From NCBI RefSeq assembly GCF_001874525.1, contig NZ_LKAQ01000001.1, forward strand, positions 806,001 to 870,000: a stretch of DNA of 64,000 bases, in the 5' to 3' direction. Position numbers and translations under genes: made by a program. The notes beneath the pieces are model-generated. The model was not told where the DNA came from, made no database searches, and saw only the letters and a list, made by a program, of their open reading frames with translations. Below, in pieces: positions 34,434 to 42,862 of the stretch. Numbering within the stretch: position 1 is the stretch's first letter; every line of letters begins with the position of its first letter. The stretch is from Pseudodesulfovibrio hydrargyri (GTDB lineage Bacteria > Desulfobacterota > Desulfovibrionia > Desulfovibrionales > Desulfovibrionaceae).

Positions 34434-37010
34434 TCACAGGGAAACCTTGATTTGACCTGACCGCAGTCCGTCCAGCACGGCCTTCTTGGGCCCGTCCACG
34501 ACGATCCTGCCCCGGTCCATGATCACCAGCCGGTCCACGAGATCGAGCATGGAATGGCGATGGGTGATGACGATGAGCGTCTTGTCCTCGATGTATTCCT
34601 TGAGCCGCTCCTTGAGGCGGTATTCCGACTGGTTGTCCATGTTGCTCGACGGCTCGTCCATGATCAGGATTTCCGGGTCGGGCAGGATGGCGCGGGCGAT
34701 GGTCACGGCCTGGCGCTGGCCGCCGGACAGGGAGGTGCCCCGCTCGCCGACCATCATGCCGAAGCCCGCCGGGTGGTCGCGGACGAAGTCGTTGACCCCG
34801 GATATCTCGGCCGCCGCGTTGATGGACTGGTCGTCCGCCTCGGGCAGGCCAAACGCGATGTTATCCTTGAGCGTGCCGTAAAAGAGCAGGCTGTCCTGGG
34901 AGATGTAGCCCACCTTGCGGCGCAGGTCGGCCACGTCCATCTGGCGCAGGTCGATGTCGCCCACCTGCACCGAGCCCTCGATCGGCTGGTAGAGGCCCAC
35001 GCAGAGCTTGCCGAGCGTGGTCTTGCCCGCGCCGGTGCGGCCCACGATGCCGACTTTCTCGCCCGGCTTGAGCTTGAGGTTGATGTCGTGGAGCACGGCC
35101 TTGTCCGTGCCGGGGTAGCTGAAGGCCACGTCGGTCAGGGTCACGGACGGTTCGATGGCCCCGTAGTGGAAAGTCTCCTTGTCGTCGGGCCGCTCGGACG
35201 GCATCTCCATGAGCATGTCCAGGGCGTTCAAGGCCATGCGGGACTGCTGGAAGCGGGAGAGCAGCCCGGCCACGGCGGACAGCGGGGCCATGGACCGGCC
35301 GGAAAGGATGTTGCAGGCGATCAGCCCGCCCACGGTCAGTTCGCCCTTGGAGATGAGATACACGCCGGTGATGACCACGGCCACGGAGACCATCTGGGTG
35401 ACGAAGACCGAGAAGGAGATGGACACGTTGGCGATGGTCTTGGCGTGGCTGTTGGAGTGGGCGGACAGGCCGACCACGTTCTCCCAGCGAGCCTGGATGC
35501 GGCCCTCGGCCATGCTGGTCTTGATGGTCTCCAGCCCCTGCACGACCTCGAACAGGAGCGCGTATTTCTGGGTGGATTCCTTGTAGTGGTTCTCGATGAT
35601 CCGCTGGAAGGGAATCTGCATGAACACGCCCACCAGGATGACCAGGGGCACGGCCACGAAGATCGGATAGGCGATGGGCCCGCCAATGTAGTAGATGACG
35701 CAGATGAACAGGATCAGGAACGGCAGGTCGATGAGGGCCACCAGCGACGACGAGCCGAAGAACTCGCGCAGGGATTCGAATTCGCGAATGTTGTTGGCCA
35801 CCGCGCCCGCCGACTCCGGCATGTAGTCCAGCCGCGCAGAGGTCAGGTGATTCATGATCTTGGAGCCGATGAGCACGTCGGCGTTGCGCCCGGCCACGTC
35901 CACGAAATAGGAGCGCAGGTTCTTGAGCAGGAAATCGAACAGGTAGGCGATGGCGATGCCGATGGCCAGGGCCCAGAGAGTCTCGGTGGCGTTGTTGGGG
36001 ATGACCCGGTCGTACACGTTCATGACGAACAGCGGCGAGCCGATGATGATGATGTTGGTCATGATCGAGGCGCCGATGACGTGCTTGTATATGGGCCAGA
36101 ACTTGCCGATGACGCCCCAGAACCAGCGCTTGGTCTTGAGCAGCTTGAGCTCGCTGGCCCGCTTGTCCAGCTTGGACGTGCGATGGCAGAAGATGGCGTA
36201 CCCGGTGTACTCCTCGTCGAGCGTGGCGATGGGAATCTCGGTCTCGTCCATGCCGTGGCCCGGCACGATGACCCGGGCCATGTTGCCGGTGAAGTCCAGG
36301 AGCACGCAGGCGTTGCCGCCGCGCAGCAGCAGGATGCAGGGCATGACCAGCTTGGTGATGGCCTGGAGCTTTTCGCGGTACACGGTCTTGGCCTTGATGC
36401 CGATGCGCTCGGCCGAGCGGACGATGGAGGCGGCGGTGATGACCCCCTCCTGCTGGGGGATGCCCGCCTTCAGGGTGGCCGAGGAAACCGGCTTGCCGAG
36501 CAGACGGCTGATGATCGACAGGCAGATGACCAGGGGCGGCTGGAAGTCGATATCCTTGGGAGTCAGCCGCTCATCGGTCTCCACCCGGATGGGCTTCTGC
36601 ATGCCCGGCATTGCGGCCATGCCCGGGGGCATCTGCCCCTTGCCCGGCTGACCGGGATTGGGCTGGGCTTGTTGCGGCCGAGCCTGCGGCCCGCCGGGCG
36701 CGTCCTGCCCCGCCGGGGCGGGATCGGTCTGCAAGGAATCGGCGGACGCGGGCTTGCCGCCCGAGACGGCACGGGTATCGTCCGCGCCCGAAGGAGCCGG
36801 TCCGGCCTGGTTCCCGCCGCCCGGCATGGGGCCCGCATCCAGGCGCAAGGACCGGGTCGCGGATTTTCCGTCATCGGACCTGTCCGATACGGGACGGGCC
36901 TTGCCCGGCACGGGCGTGGGCCCGGCCTGGCTCGATGTGGCTCCGGCCCCGTTCGCAGGGGCTTGAGCAGGCTTCGAGGCTGCTGACGCTGGCTTTTTCT
37001 CGGCAGGCAT
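34434..37010 (-). CDS. lapB: type I secretion ABC transporter with inactive C39-like domain (LapB type)
   Basis: This 858-aa exporter energises secretion of the RTX adhesins. It begins with an unusual Pro/Ala/Gly-rich stretch of about 145 residues, then a C39-like domain (150-275) that lacks the DCG protease motif and so binds rather than cuts substrate. The transmembrane domain spans about 305-590 and the ATPase domain follows, with Walker A GRTGAGKT, signature LSGGQRQAV, Walker B ILIMDEPSSNMD and switch His (ITHRHS). I prefer the ATG at 37010; a GTG at 37055 would add 15 residues, and neither has a strong ribosome-binding site. It heads the lapB-lapC-lapG-HD-GYP operon. Confidence 0.92.
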   Translation of the reverse strand: MPAEKKPASAASKPAQAPANGAGATSSQAGPTPVPGKARPVSDRSDDGKSATRSLRLDAGPMPGGGNQAGPAPSGADDTRAVSGGKPASADSLQTDPAPAGQDAPGGPQARPQQAQPNPGQPGKGQMPPGMAAMPGMQKPIRVETDERLTPKDIDFQPPLVICLSIISRLLGKPVSSATLKAGIPQQEGVITAASIVRSAERIGIKAKTVYREKLQAITKLVMPCILLLRGGNACVLLDFTGNMARVIVPGHGMDETEIPIATLDEEYTGYAIFCHRTSKLDKRASELKLLKTKRWFWGVIGKFWPIYKHVIGASIMTNIIIIGSPLFVMNVYDRVIPNNATETLWALAIGIAIAYLFDFLLKNLRSYFVDVAGRNADVLIGSKIMNHLTSARLDYMPESAGAVANNIREFESLREFFGSSSLVALIDLPFLILFICVIYYIGGPIAYPIFVAVPLVILVGVFMQIPFQRIIENHYKESTQKYALLFEVVQGLETIKTSMAEGRIQARWENVVGLSAHSNSHAKTIANVSISFSVFVTQMVSVAVVITGVYLISKGELTVGGLIACNILSGRSMAPLSAVAGLLSRFQQSRMALNALDMLMEMPSERPDDKETFHYGAIEPSVTLTDVAFSYPGTDKAVLHDINLKLKPGEKVGIVGRTGAGKTTLGKLCVGLYQPIEGSVQVGDIDLRQMDVADLRRKVGYISQDSLLFYGTLKDNIAFGLPEADDQSINAAAEISGVNDFVRDHPAGFGMMVGERGTSLSGGQRQAVTIARAILPDPEILIMDEPSSNMDNQSEYRLKERLKEYIEDKTLIVITHRHSMLDLVDRLVIMDRGRIVVDGPKKAVLDGLRSGQIKVSL

Positions 37011-37094
37011 AGATTTCACTTGGATGAGGATTGATTGAGCGCGCGGAGGCCGCACAACAAGGCCGCCGTTCAGTTCTTACAGTTATAGTGACAC

Positions 37095-37123
37095 AATCTT
37101 TATCTTGAGACTGATTTTGTCAA
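37095..37123 (-). promoter_or_regulatory. possible promoter of the lapBCG operon
   Basis: On the minus strand a perfect TTGACA lies at 37118-37123, about 110 bases before the lapB start. The -10 region (AAGATT at 17-base spacing) is a weak match. Confidence 0.35.
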
Positions 37124-37213
37124 GTTTCAATTAGATTCTTCCTTGTATCCCGCACAGTTCAAAAATACGCGCTGGACGATATTCCGGCCCGTGATCCCCG
37201 GCGGCCAGCGGGC

Positions 37214-38209
37214 TCAGTCCTCGACCGAAATCCCGATCTTGCCCAGGGCCCGGCCCTGTTCCCAGTAGCGGTGGGCCTTGGCGATGTCGCGGAAGCCGAA
37301 GCGGCGCTCGTCCAGGAGCACGGCCAGTTCGTCCGCGTCGATCAGCCCGGCCACCCGGTCCAGGATCTCGCCGTGCCGCTCCCTGCCTTCACCCGTGACC
37401 AGGGGCAGAAGCATGAAGACCACGTGCAGGGACAGGCTTTTGGCGTGCAGCGGCCCCAGGTCATGGGTGGAGCGGGTGTTGGTGGAGATTACCCGGCCGC
37501 CCATGCGGGCCGCCTTGAAGGAGTCGTCCAGGACCGGGCCGCCCACGGTGTCGAAAACCGCGTCGAATCCCCGGCCGCCGGTGCATTCGCCGACGTACGC
37601 GTCCACATCCACGGCCGTGTAGTCGATGGGCGTGCCGCCCAGGGCCTCGACCACGGCCGCCTTGTCCGGGGACGAGATCGTGGCGAAGACCTCGGCCCCG
37701 GCGTGAACCCCGAGTTGCACGGCCATGTGCCCCACGCCCCCGGCCCCGCCATGGACCAGAAGCCGCTCGCCGGAGGTCAGCCCGGCCTTGTCGAACAGGC
37801 CCAGCCACGCCGTGGTGGCCACCAGGGGCACGGCCCCGGCGTCCACCAGATCCATGTTCTCGGGCGCGCGGGCCAGCAGCCGCTCGTCCGCGACCACGTA
37901 TTCGGCCAGGGTGCCGGGCAGCCCCCTTACCCCGCCCGGGCAGCCGAACACCCGGTCGCCGGCCTGGAAGCGGGTCGCGCCGGGCCCTGCCGCCTCAACC
38001 ACGCCGGACATGTCCATACCCAGCAGGGCGGGCGGATCGGGCGCAAAGGCCAGGGCCGCGCCCAAGGTGGCGATCTTGTTGTCGATGGGGTTGAGGCTGG
38101 TCCCGGCCACGCGGACCAGGACCTCGCCCGGCCCGGGTTCGGGCACGGGCACGTCGCGCTCCGCAAAGGGATATTCCCCACCGTATTCCGTCAGCAGCAT
38201 GGCTTTCAT
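37214..38209 (-). CDS. NAD(P)H quinone oxidoreductase-like medium-chain dehydrogenase
   Basis: This 331-aa protein of the zinc-independent quinone oxidoreductase group lacks the zinc-ligand cysteines. The cofactor site is VHGGAGGVGHMAVQLGVHAGAEV (near residue 150), with the AGG(V)G nucleotide motif typical of this group. The start at 38209 has GGAGG 8 bases upstream; the longer open frame to 38344 is not protein-like. It is divergent from the YgiQ-type gene. Substrate is not known. Confidence 0.88.
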   Translation of the reverse strand: MKAMLLTEYGGEYPFAERDVPVPEPGPGEVLVRVAGTSLNPIDNKIATLGAALAFAPDPPALLGMDMSGVVEAAGPGATRFQAGDRVFGCPGGVRGLPGTLAEYVVADERLLARAPENMDLVDAGAVPLVATTAWLGLFDKAGLTSGERLLVHGGAGGVGHMAVQLGVHAGAEVFATISSPDKAAVVEALGGTPIDYTAVDVDAYVGECTGGRGFDAVFDTVGGPVLDDSFKAARMGGRVISTNTRSTHDLGPLHAKSLSLHVVFMLLPLVTGEGRERHGEILDRVAGLIDADELAVLLDERRFGFRDIAKAHRYWEQGRALGKIGISVED

Positions 38210-38350
38210 GAGCAAATCCTCCGGTCTGAACATAGTACCCGTATCCCCCCGGCCTGTACAGGCCCGAAGGGGGCCGGACGCCGGGCGGCGGACGGGAGCA
38301 TACGCGGAAAATAGGTGGACCTGGACGGGCGCGTGGTTCATCATGCGCGG

Positions 38351-40189
38351 ATGTCACGAAACGAACACATGCCTCCCCTCCGCCAGCCCGAAGTCCTGCC
38401 CATGTCCCGCGAGGAGATGGACGCGCTCGGCTGGGAGGAGCTGGATATTCTCCTGGTCTCGGGCGACGCCTACGTGGACCATCCGTCTTTCGGCGCGCCC
38501 CTGCTCGGGCGCTGGCTGGTCCGCCACGGCTTCCGCACCGGCATCTGCGCCCAGCCCGCCTGGGATCGGCCCGACGACATCCTGCGCCTGGGCCGCCCGA
38601 GGCTCTTCGCGGGCGTCACCGCCGGGTCGCTGGACTCCATGCTGGCCCACTACACGGCCTTCCGCAAGAAGCGCTCGGACGACGCCTACACCCCGGGCGG
38701 CAAGGCGGGCGCGCGTCCCAACCGGGCGTGCATCGCCTACACCAACGCCGTGCAGCGTGCCTTCCCCGGCCTGCCGGTGATCCTGGGCGGCATCGAGGCG
38801 TCGCTGCGGCGCATCTCCCACTACGATTTCTGGTCCGACTCGGTGCGCAAATCCGTGCTGCTCGATTCCAAGGCCACGGCCATCACCTACGGCATGGCCG
38901 AGAATTCCATCGTCACCCTGGCCCGGACCATCGCGACCATCCTGGACGAGACCGGCGAGGTGGACCTGCGCGCCCTGCGCCCCCAGCTGGCCGGGCTGCC
39001 CGGCCTGGCCGTGGCCGGGACCAAGGACGACATCCCGGAGGGAGCCGAGGTCATCGAGCTGCCCTCCCACGAAGCGATCCTGGACGACCCGAAACAGCTC
39101 ATCGAGGCCACCAAACTGCTCGAAAAACAGGTCCATCAAAACAAGGCCTGGGCCGTGCAGGCAACCGGCGGCCGGATGGTCCTGGTCGCCCCGCCCGGCC
39201 CCTTGCTCGACACGGCGGGGTTGGACGAACTGTCCGGGCTGCCCTTCACGCGGCTGCCCCACCCGGCCTACAGGGAGCGTATCCCGGCTGCGGACATGAT
39301 CCGGACCAGCGTGACCACCCACCGGGGCTGTTCGGGCGGCTGCTCGTTCTGCACCCTGGCCCTGCACCAGGGGCGGACCATCCGCTCGCGCAGCAAAAAG
39401 TCCATCCTGGGCGAGGTCAGGGCCATCACCGAGGTCAAGGGATGGACCGGGTCCATCTCGGACGTGGGCGGCCCGAGCGCCAACATGTGGGGCGCGCACT
39501 GCGCCTCCGACCAGTCGGCCTGCGAGCGGCCCAGCTGCCTGACCCCGCGCATCTGCAAGCACTACCGCGTGGCCCAGCGCGACTTCATCTCCCTGCTGCG
39601 GGCCGTGTCCGACGTCAACTCCGTGGACCACGTGCGCGTGGCCTCGGGCTGGCGCATCGACCTGGCCGTGACCGACATGCAGGCGTTGACCACCATGATC
39701 CGCGAGTTCGTGGGCGGACAGGCCAAGGTCGCGCCCGAGCACCAGGTGGACCACGTGCTGAAACTCATGCGCAAGCCCGGCTTCGAGACCTTCGAAACCT
39801 TCCTGGACCTGTTCGACAAGGAGTCGAAAAAGGCCGGGAAGAAGCAGTACGTCATCCCCTACCTCATGTCCGCCTTCCCGGGCTGCACCGAGGAGGACAT
39901 GCGCGCCCTGCACGCCTGGCTCGACGCGCGCGGCTGGAAGCCCGAGCAGGTCCAGTGTTTCATCCCCCTGCCCGGCACCGCGGCGGCGGCCATGTTCCAC
40001 GCCCAATGCGACATGCGGGGCGAGCCCATATACGTGGCCAAGACCGACGCGGAGCGGTTGCGCCAGCACGCCATCCTCATGCCGGACACCGGGCGCGTCC
40101 CCGGCGGCAAGGGGCGCGGTGGCCAGGAACGGCGCGGCAAGGGACGGAAACGGCCCCGGTCCGGCGACGAGCGCCGCGCCCGCAGATGA
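38351..40189 (+). CDS. YgiQ family radical SAM protein
   Basis: This 612-aa protein shows the N-terminal YgiQ region (LLVSGDAYVDHPSFGAPLLGR) and a radical SAM cluster motif near residue 334 (C-SGG-C-SF-C, the usual CxxxCxxC). The segment 'VAPEHQVDHVLKLMRKPG' is typical of the family. The C-terminus is a basic Lys/Arg/Gly-rich tail. The start is uncertain: the ATG at 38351 has no strong ribosome-binding site, and in-frame ATGs also lie at 38369 and 38402. The reaction of this family is not established. Confidence 0.9.
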   Translation: MSRNEHMPPLRQPEVLPMSREEMDALGWEELDILLVSGDAYVDHPSFGAPLLGRWLVRHGFRTGICAQPAWDRPDDILRLGRPRLFAGVTAGSLDSMLAHYTAFRKKRSDDAYTPGGKAGARPNRACIAYTNAVQRAFPGLPVILGGIEASLRRISHYDFWSDSVRKSVLLDSKATAITYGMAENSIVTLARTIATILDETGEVDLRALRPQLAGLPGLAVAGTKDDIPEGAEVIELPSHEAILDDPKQLIEATKLLEKQVHQNKAWAVQATGGRMVLVAPPGPLLDTAGLDELSGLPFTRLPHPAYRERIPAADMIRTSVTTHRGCSGGCSFCTLALHQGRTIRSRSKKSILGEVRAITEVKGWTGSISDVGGPSANMWGAHCASDQSACERPSCLTPRICKHYRVAQRDFISLLRAVSDVNSVDHVRVASGWRIDLAVTDMQALTTMIREFVGGQAKVAPEHQVDHVLKLMRKPGFETFETFLDLFDKESKKAGKKQYVIPYLMSAFPGCTEEDMRALHAWLDARGWKPEQVQCFIPLPGTAAAAMFHAQCDMRGEPIYVAKTDAERLRQHAILMPDTGRVPGGKGRGGQERRGKGRKRPRSGDERRARR

Positions 40190-40320
40190 CAAGGACTACC
40201 TGCGCAATATTGCAGATATGTACATCTTTTGCTCTGAAATTACATATTTGTTAAATTAATTCTCCCTTTTCGTATGCGGCTGCGACCCGGAAAGCCAAGC
40301 CCAGCGCCATATTTCGCGCA

Positions 40321-40336
40321 TGGCACTGTGCTTGCT
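40321..40336 (+). promoter_or_regulatory. sigma-54 promoter directly before nifA
   Basis: TGGCACTGTGCTTGCT matches the -24/-12 consensus (TGGCAC-N5-TTGCT) with correct spacing. The predicted start of transcription, about 12 bases after the -12 GC, falls at the nifA start codon itself. Confidence 0.65.
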
Positions 40337-40347
40337 ATTCACTCGCC

Positions 40348-41931
40348 ATGCTAGCCAACGTCCCAGGATTAAAACTGTCGGCCCTGCAGTCCATCTGCCA
40401 GGTCATCGACCAGGCCATAGACCTGCAGTCGGCACTGGACGGCGTCCTGAAAATCCTTTCCGAACAGCTGTCCATGCAGCGCGCCACGGTCACCCTCTTC
40501 GACCCCGAGACGGGCCAGCTGTCCATCAACGCCTCCTACGGCCTGACCATCGAGGAGAAGCGGCGCGGCGTCTACAGGCTCGACGAGGGCGTCACCGGCC
40601 GCATCTTCCAGACCGGCGAACCGTACTACGTGCCGGACATCGACAAGGAGCCGCTGTTCCTCGACAAGACCGGATCGCGCCGGGTCAAGCGCGGCATGAT
40701 CTCGTTCATCGGCGTGCCGATCATCCTGCACGGCGACCCCATCGGCGTGCTCAACGTGGACCGGCTGTTCGAGGACGAAATCAGCTACGAGGAGGACGTG
40801 GACTTCCTCAAGGTCGTGGCCACGCTCATCGGCCAGTTCCTCAGCCTGAACGAGAAGATCATGGCCCGCGAGGCCGCGCTCAAGCGCGAGAACACCTCGC
40901 TAAAATACCAGATTTCCAAGAATTCCAAGGGCCCGTACATCGTGGGCCAGAGTTCGGCCATGGTCGAGGTCCAGCGCCAGATGGAAAAGGTCTCGCCCAC
41001 CCGGGCCACGGTCCTGCTGCTCGGCGAATCCGGCGTGGGCAAGACGCTCATCGCCCGGATCATCCACGAACTGTCCGAGCGCAAGGGCAACCCGTTCATC
41101 AAGGTCAACTGCGCATCCATTCCCTGCAACCTCCTGGAATCCGAGCTCTTCGGGCACGAGAAAGGAGCCTTCACCGGGGCCACGGGCACGCGGCCCGGCC
41201 GGTTCGAGGAAGCGGATACCGGGACCATCTTCCTGGACGAAATCGGCGAACTGCCCATGGGCTTGCAGGCCAAGCTGCTGCGCGTGCTCCAGGACAAGGA
41301 ATTGGAGCGGCTCGGCTCCAACCGGACCCGGACCATCGACGTGCGCATCCTGGCCGCCACCAACCGCGACCTCGGCCACCTGGTGGAGCGCGGACGGTTC
41401 CGCCTGGACCTCTACTACCGCCTGAACGTCTTCCCCATCCGCGTGCCCGCCCTGCGCGAGCGCAAGGAGGACATCACCGGCCTGCTCAACCATTTCCTGC
41501 ACAAGATGGCCAGCGACTACGGCCGGAGCATCCACCTGACCTCCACGGCCCTGGACGCGCTCATCCGCTACGACTGGCCAGGCAACGTGCGCGAGATGCA
41601 GAATCTCATCGAGCGGCTGGTGATCATGTCCGAAGAGGATCGCATCAGCCTGGAATTTCTCAAGTCCTACCTCGCGCCCGGACAGTCCGCCACGGTCCAG
41701 GAAGCCATCCCCATGTCCGAGGACGCGCCGCGCCACACCTCGCTCAAGGAGTTCGAGCGCAACGAGGTCATGGCCGCGTTGGAGCGCAGCGGCTGGGTCC
41801 AGTACAAGGCCGCCGAGGCGCTGGGGCTGTCCGCCCGCCAGATGGGCTACCGGGTCAAGAAGTACGGGCTCGAATCCATGATCGCCGAGGGCAGGGCCAA
41901 GCTGCGGCGCATCAAGGAAGGCCAGACCTAA
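40348..41931 (+). CDS. nifA: NifA, sigma-54-dependent activator of nif genes
   Basis: This 527-aa activator has an N-terminal GAF sensor domain (about 10-170), an AAA+ ATPase domain with Walker A GESGVGKT (near 230), the sigma-54 contact loop GAFTGA (near 272), Walker [11 protein letters not shown], and a C-terminal Fis-type helix-turn-helix ([25 protein letters not shown]). The Cys-rich interdomain linker of oxygen-sensitive NifA proteins is not present. It probably activates the sigma-54 promoters before nifH and nifV. The start ATG abuts a sigma-54 promoter and has no ribosome-binding site, so it may be translated from a leaderless message or from another upstream promoter. Confidence 0.9.
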   Translation: MLANVPGLKLSALQSICQVIDQAIDLQSALDGVLKILSEQLSMQRATVTLFDPETGQLSINASYGLTIEEKRRGVYRLDEGVTGRIFQTGEPYYVPDIDKEPLFLDKTGSRRVKRGMISFIGVPIILHGDPIGVLNVDRLFEDEISYEEDVDFLKVVATLIGQFLSLNEKIMAREAALKRENTSLKYQISKNSKGPYIVGQSSAMVEVQRQMEKVSPTRATVLLLGESGVGKTLIARIIHELSERKGNPFIKVNCASIPCNLLESELFGHEKGAFTGATGTRPGRFEEADTGTIFLDEIGELPMGLQAKLLRVLQDKELERLGSNRTRTIDVRILAATNRDLGHLVERGRFRLDLYYRLNVFPIRVPALRERKEDITGLLNHFLHKMASDYGRSIHLTSTALDALIRYDWPGNVREMQNLIERLVIMSEEDRISLEFLKSYLAPGQSATVQEAIPMSEDAPRHTSLKEFERNEVMAALERSGWVQYKAAEALGLSARQMGYRVKKYGLESMIAEGRAKLRRIKEGQT

Positions 41932-41964
41932 AATTTCGGCATACATACCTCCACCCCATGCAAG

Positions 41965-41999
41965 ACACCCCTCGCCGGACGGCCCGGCGGGGGGTGTCC
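41965..41999 (+). terminator. hairpin after nifA
   Basis: A 15-bp stem (GACACCCCTCGCCGG / CCGGCGGGGGGTGTC, one G-T pair) with an ACGGC loop starts 33 bases after the nifA stop. It lacks a strong T run. Confidence 0.6.
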
Positions 42000-42098
42000 G
42001 CCGTTTCGGCGGCCGCGCTCCGCTTGCTTCCGCGCCCCGAAGGCTTATTATATTGAGAAGATGAATGAGTTCGGCCCCGGGCCGGAAAGGAGGCTGCC

Positions 42099-42332
42099 AA
42101 GACCTATGTTACCGCAGCTCGATTCGATAAAAACCGGCTGAAAACCGATGGCGCGCTCCGCGAAAAGGCGAACCGGGTCCAACACTATCTGGAAGAGATA
42201 GCCTTGGACGTCGGTCTCGACCCGGCCAGAAACGTGATCCGCACCGAAGTGGACGACGAGGTCCGCATCGGCATCAGCGAGGACATGGACGAGTTCTACC
42301 GCGAAGCGCCCGGAAGCTGGCGCTTCTATTAA
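42099..42332 (+). CDS. small protein, about 78 aa, start codon not resolvable
   Basis: An uninterrupted frame ending at TAA 42330-42332 encodes a protein-like, acidic, helix-rich sequence (KTYVTAARFDKNRLKTDG... ending APGSWRFY). A strong AAAGGAGG lies at 42086-42093, just where a ribosome-binding site should be, but the frame contains no ATG, GTG or TTG near it. The ATG at 42106 is in another frame and stops after 11 codons. Either a single-base change has destroyed the start, or an unusual start codon or frameshift is used. A good terminator follows the stop. Function is unknown. Confidence 0.5.
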   Translation, partial: KTYVTAARFDKNRLKTDGALREKANRVQHYLEEIALDVGLDPARNVIRTEVDDEVRIGISEDMDEFYREAPGSWRFY

Positions 42333-42353
42333 AGCGCCCCGGACATCAAAGAA

Positions 42354-42388
42354 AAGGCCCCGCCGGTCACGGCGGGGCCTTGTTTTTT
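42354..42388. terminator. bidirectional terminator between two small convergent genes
   Basis: An 11-bp stem (AAGGCCCCGCC / GGCGGGGCCTT) is followed by GTTTTTT on the plus strand and preceded by AAAG on that strand. Confidence 0.85.
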
Positions 42389-42405
42389 CGACGGGGCGGG
42401 ACGGG

Positions 42406-42651
42406 CTATTCGACCGCACCCAGGGTACGCACCGAGGCGATCTTTTCCCAATCGTAGTAGGTGTTGATGTTCAGGCCGTCCTTGACGCAGGTCACGCGGA
42501 CGAACTCCTCTCCCAGGAACAGAGTGGCCCCCTCGTAGACCTCGCCCTCGTTGACCTGGATTTTCACGTCCTTGCGCAGTTTGCGGGACATGGTCCCCTG
42601 CACGGGTTTGGACGCGTATTCGAAAACTTTCTCCAATGTCGCCTTGTTCAT
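42406..42651 (-). CDS. small conserved-looking protein of unknown function, 81 aa
   Basis: The start at 42651 (MNKATLEKVFEYASKPVQG) has GGAGG 5 bases upstream; an ATG four codons earlier (42663) is also possible, with AAGGA. The protein is soluble, with a basic helical start and a strand-rich second half (VKIQVNEGEVYEGATLFLGEEFVRV). No known domain is recognised. It lies 211 bases after nifB on the same strand, so it could be a last gene of the nif operon or have its own promoter. Confidence 0.65.
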   Translation of the reverse strand: MNKATLEKVFEYASKPVQGTMSRKLRKDVKIQVNEGEVYEGATLFLGEEFVRVTCVKDGLNINTYYDWEKIASVRTLGAVE

Positions 42652-42862
42652 GCGTTCCTCCATGGGTTCCTTCTGGTTGCGGGCCGGAAAGCACCGGCCC
42701 GGAAAAGACTGTCGGGTGCCGCGCCCGGCCGCTTCGGCCATATCCGATCACCCTGCCGGTTCGATCGCCTCGCCGCGGGCGAGGAAACCGGGCCCTCCCG
42801 GGTGGAGGCTGTTCCCGGCTTTCCTCCCGCGCCCGACGATCGGACCCGGCGCGCGGCCGCGA
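42652..42862. other. 211-bp spacer after nifB
   Basis: This contains two small GC hairpins (GGGCCGG-AAAGCA-CCGGCCC at 42690-42709 and CTCGCC-GCG-GGCGAG near 42770-42784) but no T run and no sigma-54 promoter match on the minus strand. Confidence 0.4.

Noticed and set aside
36573..37010. A separate Pro/Ala-rich protein before the LapB exporter
   Set aside because: The frame continues without interruption into the C39-like domain, so it is an N-terminal extension of the exporter.
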